Source: Larix kaempferi (taxonomy: Eukaryota; Streptophyta; Pinopsida; Pinales; Pinaceae). Taken from it: a stretch of DNA of 64,000 bases. The number at the start of each line of letters is the position of its first letter. Within the stretch, counting starts at the first letter, position 1. The notes beneath the pieces are model-generated. The model was not told the origin of the DNA and did no database searches. It saw only the letters and a list, made by a program, of their open reading frames with translations. Below are positions 35,127-45,617 of the stretch, piece after piece. The stretch spans positions 7,067,501 to 7,131,500 of the forward strand of contig BSBM01000602.1 of NCBI GenBank assembly GCA_027924585.1, given 5' to 3'. A program made the position numbers and the translations under genes.

Positions 35127-35897
35127 GCAAGCATTCTCAGGATGGTTTCCTCCCTTGCATTAGGTACAATTTGGTCTCTTTTGTTTATCATTCTTGGATC
35201 TTGATGGCTTCTTGCCTTTGTCTTTTTGCCTCCCTTTTGAATTCGCTCCACTTGCATCGCTAGCTAAAAGAGCTAGATCTTTGGAGGTTTTGATGGCATC
35301 CATTTGAAACAATTTTTCCTCTTCTTGAATGAGGGCTTGAGTGAAAGCTTCTAAGGTAGGAAACTTCCATCCAGGGATTGACATTCGCCTAGAGTGGAAA
35401 GTAGATACAAAGACATAAAATTGAGATCCAAGTTTGCTCAAAATGGAAAGCACCAATTGCTCATCACTCTTAGTGATGCCACAATGCTTGCATTGTACAA
35501 CCAAATTTTTAAATTTTGAGAAGAATGTTTGAATGCTCTCGAAATTGCTAGGTTGTAGGGAAACCAATTCATTTTCAAGAATGTAGCCTCTTAGCCCATC
35601 TTGTTTTCCAAAAAGACTCTCCAATTTGGTCCATAACTCTTTTGGAGACTTCAATCCTTCAACATGGAACAATAGATCTTTGGACATATGAAGGCATATG
35701 AATCCAAAAGCTTCATCCCATTTGTTTAGATGCTTGATTCTCTCTCTAGCTATATGTGGTGTGGCATCTCTTTCATAAACCAATATTTCAATCCCTTTGT
35801 TCATCAAGTGAATCTTCATCTCACCCTTCCATTTGAAGTAATTGAGGGGAGTGAGGATCATGGGATAAAGAGAAGAAGAAGCATTCGAATTGTTCAT
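35127..35897 (-). pseudogene. copia gag
   Basis: From the ATG at 35895-35897 the protein has the UBN2-type copia gag pattern: LTPLNYFKWKGEMKIHL, AFGFICLHMSKDLLF, ELWTKLESLFGKQ and SILSKLGSQFYVFVSTF. A Lys-rich tail leads to the zinc knuckle. The CX2CX4HX4C knuckle is cut by an in-frame TAA at 35160-35162, between its first and second cysteines. Apart from that, the gag-protease frame is open. Confidence 0.9.
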
Positions 35898-36001
35898 CTT
35901 TGATTGCTGGAACAAGTGCAAAATAGAAACTGCTGCAGTTGCTGGAACTTCGAAATACCTGCAAAAAAATATCAAGAATGGAGGTAGAATATACTCTCAA
36001 A

Positions 36002-36015
36002 TGGCTCTGATACCA
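36002..36015 (-). other. Primer-binding site of the copia element
   Basis: On the minus strand this reads TGGTATCAGAGCCA, an exact initiator tRNA-Met complement, directly next to the right-hand LTR. It fixes the minus-strand orientation. Confidence 0.95.
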
Positions 36016-36801
36016 TGTGAAATTGCCCACATAAGATCCAAAGAGATGATGTAAACCTCACAATGAAAGAATTTAGGAATAATAGAAGAAAAGACAAGCA
36101 ATAGAACTTAGATCCAAAGAAACTCTGATTGAGGCAGAATAATTACACATGTTACATTAAACAGAATATTAAACTAGTAAATATACAATGCTGAGTATGA
36201 GGATTCGAATTCACTAGGTGGAATTCGAATTGGCCTTCATGCATAGATCCATAATCAGTGGAGAGTCATCAATGCATAACTAGGAGTCCACCTTCTCATC
36301 AGTGAAGTCATCAATGCACAAGTAATGGTCAACCGAGAGTCAAACTGAGTCTAACTGAGTGTGGTTGGTGTAACTGGCACATGGAAGCACTAATGTAGTG
36401 AAGGAGGCTCAATGGAGGGCGCAGATAGAGCTAACTGGAGTCAGAACAGGCTGTCTAGTCACACTAGAGGTCCATCGGAGTGGTAAGGTCAGTTAGGAGT
36501 CAGTTAATCCTTAAATCAAGGAAGGAACTGAAGATAACTGAACTAAACTGGATTGGTAGGTGAAGAAAGGCGCCCTTCTCATGCAGTAGGTGAAAGGAGG
36601 GCATATTAAGCTCTAGGAGATCTTAAACTGATCTGAAAGAAGCTCTGGGGGCTAGTTTGCTAAGGGCTAGGTGCTAGAATTGATGACTAGGATGCATGCA
36701 AACCCTAATTACATGCAAACCCTAATTTTGCATGCATGACTGAGAATGAAAATGACAAAAATGCTAGGAGGACTAGGATGGAGTATAGGAATATCCTAAC
36801 A
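36016..36801 (-). repeat. 5' LTR of the copia element
   Basis: 786 bases matching 33218-33986, including the 17-base extra copy of an AAACCCTAATT-containing segment. Confidence 0.95.
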
Positions 36802-36806
36802 GGTGC

Positions 36807-38085
36807 GAGGTAGGACGTGTCTGTCATAGTGATCTTTAGAGAGTACCTTCATGGGCTCATTTTTTTTAAGTGAGTCACAACATTCTTCGTCTAGGTGTTC
36901 CAAAGTAAACAACCTCTGCTCAAGGGATAGAGTATCAAGTAATAAATCCCCCATTGATTGGAGTGTTGGGATTTGGAACTTGATTGTAAGTATGACTTAT
37001 ACTCCATGGATAAGGTGGAAGGGAGTATATCCCATAGTTGTATTGACTGAGGTTTGATAAGCCTAAAGAGTTGGGAATAACATGTGATTCCAATTAGATT
37101 TGTTCTTCTTTATTGTGCATTGGAGCATAGTTTGGAGAAATTTATTCACATCTTCAACTTGTCCATTTTCTTGGGGGTAGTAGGATGTCGAGAATTCATG
37201 TTTAAATCCTAACAACTGTGATAGTTCCACAAAAGTATCGTTACGGAAATGGGTTTCGTTGTCAAAGACCAACTGTTTGGGTACTCCAAAGCATGAGATG
37301 ATGTGGTTAAAGAAGAAGTGTGTGACAAATATGCCTTTGCAGTCAAACGTGGGCATGGCTTAGACCCACTTGGTAAAGTAGTCGACAACTACGATGATAT
37401 ATTGGTGGCCTTGCGTCGATTTAGGGAGACACTCCATAAAATCAATTTCCCATTTTAAAAATGGGTCGACTGTGATTACTGGATGGAGAGGGGTATGTGG
37501 TGACTGTGTTTTGCAGGAAAATACCTAACAATTCGTACATATTTTGACCACGTAGACACAATCCCTAAATACTGATGGCCAAAAATACCTGACGCATTTT
37601 TTAGGTGGTGGCCAGGTCTGAGAGGTGGCCTCCACATTCTCCACTATGATAGTCATTGAGAACTTGTTCAACTTCCGCAAGTGTTAAACAATGGTGTAGG
37701 ATGGTGTCGAACCCATGAAGGTACATCATGTCTCTTGTGAGAAGGTATCTTGGTGTTTGATGACAGATACATTAGTGGTCATCATGAGATAGCTGTGGGG
37801 TGAACTTCTGAGTGCTGAGATATGTTAGGATATTTCCATACCATGGGTTGTTGCTAGCTACGAGGAAGAGATGTTCATTAGGTAATTGGTCATGCATAAT
37901 TTCTCCCAACGCAAAGGTAATTGGTCGGCAGAACGTTGTAATAGAATCAGGCGATAGTTTTCCAGAGAGAGAGAAGGAGACTATTGTGGCTATTCTTGGG
38001 GTGAAGGTGGCCTTGCATATAGTCTTTTTTCATTCAAATTTTGAGACAAAGTCATTGGTGCCTCCAAAATTCAGATATGAGTAGC
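36807..38085 (-). pseudogene. gypsy integrase (right piece of a split gene), Tat/Athila-like
   Basis: Reading leftward on the minus strand: a connection segment with NNPWYGNILTYLSTQKF, the zinc-binding HSGECGGHLSDLAT and CVYVVKICTNC, then the core with VDPFLKWEIDFMECLPKS, YIIVVVDYFTKWV, QLVFDNETHFRND and YYPQENGQVEDVNKFL. IKFQIPTLQSM and KKNEPMKVLSKDHYDRHV follow up to the copia target site. Several stops occur (for example in the CTNC* region). The gene begins abruptly near 38085, where another element starts, so RT and RNase H are lost. Confidence 0.9.
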
Positions 38086-38350
38086 GGATTTTATCTAGCA
38101 CTAGCATTAATGTATTTCCATGTATTTTTCCATGTATTTATGCCGAGATAATATAGAGGCCTCTCCATTGTGATGTGGGTTTGGAGACATAGTCCATCTT
38201 TGGATGAACTCTATTATCACGTTTTGTGTTCTTATTTTATGGTGTTTTCCGTCATGTATATGATTCTTCATGTATGGTGCACATATGTTTAATTTCATTT
38301 CTTTCTATGCAATTCATGATAGTCATCGAATAAAATATCCCAGATCATGT
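38086..38350 (+). other. Probable 5' LTR remnant of the next gypsy element
   Basis: No coding content. Its position just before a plus-strand PBS implies it is the end of a 5' LTR, ending near CAGATCA at 38341-38347. I could not match it to a 3' LTR in the window. Confidence 0.4.
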
Positions 38351-38362
38351 TGGTATCAAAGC
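38351..38362 (+). other. Primer-binding site (plus-strand gypsy element)
   Basis: TGGTATCAAAGC, the same initiator tRNA-Met variant as in the 13.5 kb element, 25 bases before the gag reading frame. Confidence 0.8.
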
Positions 38363-38386
38363 AGAATTCTTTGACTTGGATTGTGA

Positions 38387-39490
38387 GTGTGGATGCTTAC
38401 TAGGTCCAAGATCAAAGTAGGTGAAGGAAATCTTGAGTTATTCAACCCAAATATTGGACGTGCACCACGAAGAAGAAATATGGAAGATGGAGAAATTCAT
38501 TCAAAGTTCGAGAAGAATTTTCACAAATTTTTCTACCAGATGTCAAACAAGGTAGACAAATTGTTTGTAGATTATGAGGAGAGAGTGGCAAAGAAGAAAA
38601 AGAAGAAGGAAGAAAAAGAAGAGGACAATGCTTCAATGAGTCAAGGAAGTGGAGGAAAGCCTCCCGAGCCTCCATATTCACCTTTAGGATCAAGATCAAG
38701 TTCAATATCTTCTTCTTCATCCCATTCTCATCATTCCAAGGTGCCTCAGAAAGAGGATTTTAAAAATCCATTATTGAAACTCGATGTGAAACTTGACTTT
38801 CCCATGTTTAATGGGGAATCAAATGCAGATAAGTTGAATAAATGGATAAGATAGACCAAATTTTACTTCCAAGTACAACATATCGAAGAGGAAGAGGTGA
38901 ATATCCAATTGGCTTCTCTTCGGTTGGAAGGCACAATCCTCATATGGTGGGAAAGAAAACTTCAGAAAGGTAGCAAGCAAAATGGTAAACTCCTTTCTTC
39001 ATGGTCTAAATTTACTTCTGCATTATGTAAGCAGTTTTGTATAGTGGATTATGTTAAAAAAGCTCTGATATAATGGAAAAGTTTTAGACAAGGCAAATTT
39101 CAGAGTGTTCAAAGTTTCATAAAAGAGTTTAGGAAGAAATCATTTGAATTGAATGTTCCTTTAGACTCTCCTAACACTCTGTTGAAATATATTGGTGCAC
39201 TTCACAAATACCTTCATCATACTTTGTTGTTGTTGAATCCTACTAGTTTGGATGAAGCAAGTGTGAAAGATACTCACCTTTAAAGAAGGGGAAATAACAT
39301 ACAAGAAGAAAGTCCATCCAAGCATTCAAAAGGCTTTTTCAAAGGCAAAGGAAAGGATAAGACGATAACTATGACAAGAAAGAAGGACTGACATCTCCAT
39401 TGGGCTCATTGCAAGAAAGATGGGAATGATAAGGAGCACTGGTGGAAGCTAAATCATGAGCTCAAGCCTAAGAAATTTAGATGCAAAGGA
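38387..39490 (+). pseudogene. gypsy gag, degraded
   Basis: Lys/Glu-rich and Ser-rich N-terminal half (EERVAKKKKKKEEKEEDN, SSSISSSSSHSHHSK), then the capsid part with DFPMFNGESNADKLNKWI, LRLEGTILIWWER and FRQGKFQSVQSFIKEF. An in-frame TAG lies at 38852-38854 and further stops near 39069 and 39280. The zinc knuckle region near 39390-39450 is damaged: only HCKKDGND and a following His/Trp survive. Confidence 0.85.
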
Positions 39491-39505
39491 AAGAAGAAAC
39501 AAGAA

Positions 39506-40036
39506 TTGGGTTCTGATTCAGGTGATGAAGAAATGATCGTGGCAGTTGGTTTACAAGGTAACCATTTCCTTCATGCTAGTTCAAGTTCTACAGTTCCATC
39601 TCTTGAAAATAATAAAATAAGAAGTGAATTTTTCCACATAAGAGTAGTGTTAAAGCACACAAAGGTGGAAACTCTATTTGATCCAGGATCACAAGTTCAC
39701 TTGATATCTGAAGAGATTGTGAAGAAATTGGGACTAACCACAAGACCTCACCAGCAACCTTACCCTCTAGGTTGGGTGCATGACAATGAAAAACTTCAGG
39801 TTACATGACAATGTAGATTGAGGTTTGCTATTGATTCTAAGTTTATAGATGAGGTTGATTTGGATGTGGTTCCTTTGGATGTTTGTGGTATTGTGCTTGG
39901 GAGTCCTTATCTTTATGACAGACATGCTAGCTTCTTCCAAAAAGAGAACAAGTACCATCTCACAAAGAATGGAGTGGAATACATTGTTAGAGATCATAGC
40001 ATGGAATCTAATTCATCACTTATTAGTGCAGGTTGA
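39506..40036 (+). pseudogene. gypsy aspartic protease, degraded
   Basis: Retropepsin motif ETLFDPGSQVHLIS, with Pro in place of the usual Ser/Thr after the catalytic Asp. It is followed by EIVKKLGL and, after a TGA at 39806-39808, by DVVPLDVCGIVLGSPYLYDR, the standard second half. Stop at 40034-40036. Confidence 0.85.
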
Positions 40037-41009
40037 GTGAAGAGAGTTGTAAATACTCGCAAGAACCTTGTTCTTACGATTGTAAAAGAAAAAGATCCTG
40101 ATAAATGTAATGATGCTTCTAATCATAAGAAGGAAGTGCTTGAGATGGGACAAGCCTCTCAATGGGGAGGAAAGAAGCACGAAGCTTCCGATAATGTGAA
40201 AGATAAGATCGGTCCAGCATCGGTATCGGCCTTGCCAAACCATCAACAACTATTTAATATTGATTCCATGAGAGCAGATATGCTTTTTAGGCCTCCTAGT
40301 TCTACATCTATTGTTTTGAAGAATGCTTCATTAGCTCATGTCAAGTACGCTAATGATGAAGTATCCAGAGATGTTTGTGAGAGGCTAATCCATGGTTTGC
40401 AGATGAAGAAGTTTGATTCATAGGACAAGTTACTCTACCATTTGGGTACAATTTGTATTCCTACCTTTGGAAAGGTTCATGTAAATGGAGAAGCTTACAC
40501 TTCTCATGTATTTGGTCATTTTGGGATAGAGAGAATTTTAGTCCATTTGTCTCAGATGAAAATGATTGTAACCATGAATGTAAAGGGGTGTGTGTTGTGA
40601 TTTTGTAATCCCACTAATGGAAAATTGGAGTTGTGCTCACCACTCCCTATTTCTTCTCATCACTAGGAAAGTTACTCCATAGATTTTTTAAGGGGGTTGA
40701 CTATGTCAAAAATGGGTCATGTAATAGTGGATATGTGTATATTGATGCCATGTAAAAATAAGGTCACTAATGAGAAAAATGCTCACCTATTATTTCAGCT
40801 GAAGAGGGGTACTGCTTTCCATCCACAGACTGACAAAGATATAGAGGTAGTCAAACGAACAGTGGTTCCTTTCATCCATAGGATTCAGTAGGTACACCAA
40901 GCACTCCAACAATATTACAAATACAAATGGATCAAGGGAATATTGAGGGAGATATTCCCTCACCTATTTATTGAATATTAAGGATTTTGGAGGCCCAAAA
41001 GCTTCTCAA
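40037..41009 (+). pseudogene. gypsy pol remnant: RT/RNase H deleted, integrase truncated
   Basis: Directly after the protease there is linker sequence and then integrase-type text: EAYTSHVFGHFG (zinc-binding part), ESYSIDFLRGL (first core Asp), VDMCILMPCKNKVT, then LKRGTAFHPQTDKDIEVVKRTVV, which contains the Glu region. RT and RNase H are absent. The segment that should hold the second catalytic Asp is also missing between 40795 and 40805, so there were at least two internal deletions. Stops at 40421-40423, near 40599, near 40663 and at 40889-40891. Confidence 0.8.
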
Positions 41010-41861
41010 TGGGGAGGAATGATCTAGGAGGATCTTAAAAGGCCAAATTTTGAAGTCCTCAAATCTTAGTAAAAATAATGCCATGTCGAATATATTATCA
41101 AGACGAATTCAATGGCGCTTGAATCACGTCAAACGGGATCCAGATGTGAAAGATATTCAATTCTGAAGTTTCAGCAAGACAATGTTTTAAAGTGTGCAAA
41201 GTTGAAAAAAGGTGCCATGTGGAACCACTGAAAGGGTGCCACTCTAGTCACATCGGCTAGAAGAGTTCTCCATTCGCATTATTTTATGCGTTTTCGGGCC
41301 TTGGAGACTAACACACGAAAAAGAATACCATCGAAGTCTACTTACTGCTTTCAAACTCTCTAAAATTGAAAGCAACCATGAGCATGAACTGTCCTAGGAT
41401 CCTACAAATCCACATGATAGTACCATTATGGAGCATAGTTCTATCCCTTCTTGGAGCTCCTTAAACAATCAAGAAAGCCCCAATGGTGCCTCTCTGCGCC
41501 ACAACAGATCATGTTTAGTCACACTATCATGGCAACTTCCCCAATTTGCTTGCCTTTGTTCAGAGTATTATGCGATATATCACCCTCAGAGTTTCCCAAT
41601 ACCATACATCAGTTTTCCCTCCTAAGTCTCTCCCATTACAAAACATACCCTTGGTCCCTTAAGCTATGGTCCCCAAAGTTAGTTTCATATGCTTCCAGGT
41701 CAACCATGTCATCATGCTCTGAACAAAGGAAGTTTGAGTCCCCCCACTCTATGACCCCAGTTATTCCCCATCCCCACAATATGTCAGTCCCACTATCAGT
41801 ACTATCCCCTATCGGTTGTACACCTCGCGCTCCTATCAAGGAAACATCATTGCTTTGGTAG
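41010..41861 (+). repeat. Probable 3' LTR of the deleted gypsy element
   Basis: A purine-rich tract (TGGGGAGGAA, 41010-41019) precedes TGATCTAGGAGG. The text GACGAATTCAATGGCGCTTGAATCACGTCA at about 41101-41130 is of the kind common in plant gypsy LTRs. The far end is not identified; another LTR-like sequence starts at 41862. Open frames at 41428-41861 are unrecognised. Confidence 0.4.
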
Positions 41862-42380
41862 TGTTGATGTATATGTAACTTCGGAATGTATTTCAGTTAT
41901 ATATTTATTGTACCCTTATAGAGATGTGTTATTCCTCTATAAGGAAGTGTCGTCATTTGTATTGACAAGTGTCGCAAGTATGTTAACTTGCCGATGGGTT
42001 ATTATACCACCTTGTAAGGAGTTGGCCCGGATTTATGTAATATGTGGTTATTGTACCTAGCTAGACAAGTCAGCCCCATAAGGTTATTGGGAAAACAGAA
42101 CAAGTATAAATAGAGATCAGGAGATCTCTATTTGGATCACTCAGAAACTCACTCATCCTTCACTCGGAAAGTGGCACACATGTGAGGAGGAGGATCAGCA
42201 CATAGAAGAAGTCTATCTCTTGTATTTGGGTTGTACTTTGGTTGTACTATTTCTCTATCTATCTCTGAGGAAGTTGTGGGGTTTTTCACCTTAGGGTTTT
42301 CCCCATGGAAACTCTGTGTGTCTATTGTCTCTTATGCTTTTGCTTCTTGTGATGATTGACATTCTTGATATGATTGATAT
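41862..42380 (+). repeat. LTR-like promoter region
   Basis: Starts TGTTGATGTATATG. It contains TATAAATAG at 42105-42113 and then a leader-like stretch, matching the U3-R layout of a copia-type LTR. No second copy is present in the window and I could not set the right-hand end, so it is probably a solo or truncated LTR. Confidence 0.45.
42105..42133 (+). promoter_or_regulatory. TATA box overlapping an 11-base-pair hairpin
   Basis: TATAAATAG runs into a perfect inverted repeat: AAATAGAGATC (42108-42118), a 4-base loop, then GATCTCTATTT (42123-42133). A hairpin at this point would sit at or just upstream of the transcript start. Confidence 0.55.
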
Positions 42381-42414
42381 AACACATATTTCATTAAATT
42401 TGGAATTATACAAG

Positions 42415-43925
42415 GGATCTAGAATTTATAACTTCAACAAGATTGGGTTTTCAAAAAATGAAAAACCAAAAAATTACTTAATTCACTCATTTCAATCTTT
42501 ATATTCACCATTTTTTTATAATATTATCAATATAAGCTATATAAAATCAAATTTATATAAATTTTAAGCATATTTTCCTAATATTAAACTTAGATTCCTT
42601 ACATTATTTTATTATTATAATTTTTTAATTTGTAATAATATTTGAGTTGATCAAGGTTTGCCTCATCTCATGAACAATAGATGTTGCAAGAAATTTCTTA
42701 CCTATTAAGTTATCTAATGGCATTATTTGTATGTTGAAATTATTAACCATTTTATTTATAATTTGATAAAGCATATATTGTGCATGTGTTGAATTACCTT
42801 ATTAGTAAGAGATTGTCTCCATTTTAGAGTGACCTACAAAGTTATTTAATGATATAGCAGTCAATGTGTTTGTTACTGTAACAAATTTATGTATTGGCAT
42901 AGTAACTTATTAATTCCCAATCTTGATAATGGGTGGCTAGAACATGGGGATTTTTTCTCAACTTCAAGAAACAACAAGAACTGGAAATGCCTAGGAATTG
43001 GCTGAAACCTCTAATACCATGAAAAATTATTAGCTCATATAGTCACTGTAATATTGAAGATGTGGATGAGGACACTACCCCTAATCATATTTAGAATATT
43101 GACTAGAAAAACAATTAGTAACATATACACAAGCAACAACATGGAAAACTAGGTCATACTCTATTTTATTTTCTTCCCTTTATATGTATTGTCGAGTATG
43201 GATCTAGAATTTAGAACTTCAACAAGATTGAGTTTTCAAAAAATGAAAAACCTAAAAATTACTTAATTCACTCATTTCAATCTATATATTCACCATTTTT
43301 TTTACAATATTATCATTATAAGCTATATAAAATCAAATTTATATTAATTTGAAGCATATCTTCCTATGCTTAAACTTAGATTCTTTACATTATTTTATTA
43401 TTATAATTTGTAATTTGTATTAATATTTCTTACCTATTAATTTATCTAATGGCATTATTTGTATGTTGAAAGTATTAACCATTTTATTTATAATTTGATA
43501 AAGCATATATTGTGCATGTGTTGAATTACCATATTAGTAAGAGATTGTCGCCATTTTAAAGTGACCTAGAAAGCTATTTAATGACATAACAGTCAATGTG
43601 TTTGTTACTATAACAAATTTATGTATTGGCATAGTAACTTAGTAATTCTCAATCTTGATAATGGGTGGCTAGAACATGGGGGGTTTTGCTCAACTTCAAG
43701 AGACAACGAGAACTGGAAATGTCTAGGAATTAGGTGAAACCTCTAATACCATGAAGACGTATTAGCTCCTATAGTCATTGTAATATTGTACTTGTGGATG
43801 ATGACACTACCCCTAATAATCTTTAGAATATTGACTAGAAAAATAATCAATAACATATCTACGAGCAACAACATGGAAAATTAGGTCATACTCTATTTTA
43901 TTTTCTTCCCTTTATATGTATTGTC
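42415..43925 (+). repeat. 785-base tandem duplication, A+T-rich
   Basis: GGATCTAGAATTTA starts at 42415 and again at 43200. The two copies run in parallel to about 43190 and 43920, sharing blocks such as AACTTCAACAAGATTG, AGCTATATAAAATC and TTAGGTCATACTCTATTTTA. A segment around 42620-42700 of the first copy is missing from the second. No coding signal. Confidence 0.9.
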
Positions 43926-44344
43926 TATTGTATGCCTTAGGACATTTTTGTCAAGTATATAGCACAATAGGTACTTAGGCACTTCACTTTTTCCCTTCAT
44001 TTTATGGGATTATTATGAGCCCACAAGTTTCTACATGTTTTGGACATTGTTAACTATCAATTATTACTTTGGATTATGTTGATTGGTTAAGCCTAGATTC
44101 CTTTTTATAATATAAATATAATCATCTAACATTTAAAGAAATATTCATTATTCAATACTATATATTATGATATGTGGTTGGCACTATTTTAGAGCCAACA
44201 AGAGAAAATATTGTATTGGATAAAGTCTAAGTATACCAATTAAGGTAAAAAAAATTATTAATTAGAATATAAATTTTATAGTACAATTGATTTTTTTTCA
44301 AATACATGAAGAAAGAGGGAAAACCCATTCTAGTTATTGCAAGT

Positions 44345-44870
44345 GTCCAGTATTTATTTTTGAAATGTTTGAACATATTACATTGAAAAAACATTAACTA
44401 GCTACTCCCATAGTAAAGTTTTTATAGACAAAGTCTATAATATGTTGTATGTCCAGTATTTACTTTTTGAAATGTTTGAACATATTACATTAAAAAACAT
44501 TAATTAGCTATTCCCATAATAAAGTTTTTATAGACAGTCTATAATATGTTGCTTGTAAGTGCTTTACTGGACTCCATTAACCAAGTTTGATGGATCGAGA
44601 AGTGTGGTACATTTGAAATCAATGAATTAGAATAGAAACATTGAAGTACATTTTTGTTTCTTACAAATACAAAAGTGAAAACCCACTAAACTTATTAAAA
44701 GTGCATTTAACAATCAATTTTTTTTATAAGTATCTGTGTGTCATTTAACAATCAAAATAAAATTATTATGAATTTTTATTGGTAGTGCATTTAACAATCA
44801 AAATATTTTATAAGTATTTGTGTGTCATTTAACAATCAAAATCAAATTATTATGAACTTTTATTGGTAAT
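44345..44870 (+). repeat. Two short tandem duplications (106 and 84 bases)
   Basis: GTCCAGTATTTA starts at 44345 and 44451 (period 106). GTGCATTTAACAATCAA starts at 44701 and 44785 (period 84), and within each 84-base unit CATTTAACAATCAA appears twice. The DNA is A+T-rich and non-coding. Confidence 0.85.
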
Positions 44871-45089
44871 TTTTATTGGAAACATTTTACAGATGTCAAA
44901 AGAAAATATTTTATAAGTCTAGACGTGTTTTTTAATGATCAAAATAAATAATTTTGTTATGAATTGGAATAGAAACAAAGTAGTACAGTTTAATTTATTT
45001 TATTATAATATATATTCATGAAGTGTTTGAATGTATTATATTGAAAAGAATACGAATTAGCTAGCCCAACATTATCGTTTTAATAGATC

Positions 45090-45400
45090 GTATCTAGAAG
45101 ATGATGCTTTTAAATGTATTATTGAACTTGATTATCCAAGTTTGATGGAGTGAGAAGTTATGTCGATCTAGACAAAGCATTGGAATTTGTAATTTCCATG
45201 TTAGATATTGTTTGGTGTTTGAATGTATTACATTGAAAACAATGCTAATTAACTCCAATATAGTTTTAATATGCCAAATTAACTCCAATATAGTTTTAAT
45301 AGGCCAAAACTAGAAGATATTGATTTTAAGTGCATTATTGGACTTGATTATCCAAGTTATGGGAGAAGTTATGTTAATATAAACAAATCATTGAAAGTTT
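45090..45400 (+). repeat. Diverged direct repeats near the 3' side of the DUF7869 gene
   Basis: CTTGATTATCCAAGTT with flanking GAAGTTATGT occurs at about 45127 and 45349. TTAACTCCAATATAGTTTTAAT occurs at about 45248 and 45280. Nothing coding. Confidence 0.6.
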
Positions 45401-45617
45401 AATATTTCATGGTGTCATGTAGTTTGCATGAAGTATCGTCACATGATTACATTGCAATTTAAACAAAATTTTCATATTTGTACCAAATAATATAAAACTC
45501 CTCAAATAAATTTGAAGAGAATATTCAATATACAAGAAAAATTGAAAAATGTTTCTTCATGTATTAATTGGTCCTCCAAAGAACAAAATTACATCCATGA
45601 ATCATCTCCACCTAATC

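Larger units (their letters stand above)
33218..36801 (-). mobile_element. Ty1/copia element nested in a gypsy integrase gene
   Basis: 3,584 bases on the minus strand with LTRs at 33218-33986 and 36016-36801 and the target duplication GGTGC at 33213-33217 and 36802-36806. On its own strand the LTRs begin TGTTAGGATATTCC and end TTTCACA. A full-match initiator tRNA-Met PBS abuts the 5' (right-hand) LTR. Only gag and protease are recognisable; integrase, RT and RNase H are absent, so it is a deletion derivative that would need help from a relative to move. Confidence 0.95.
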
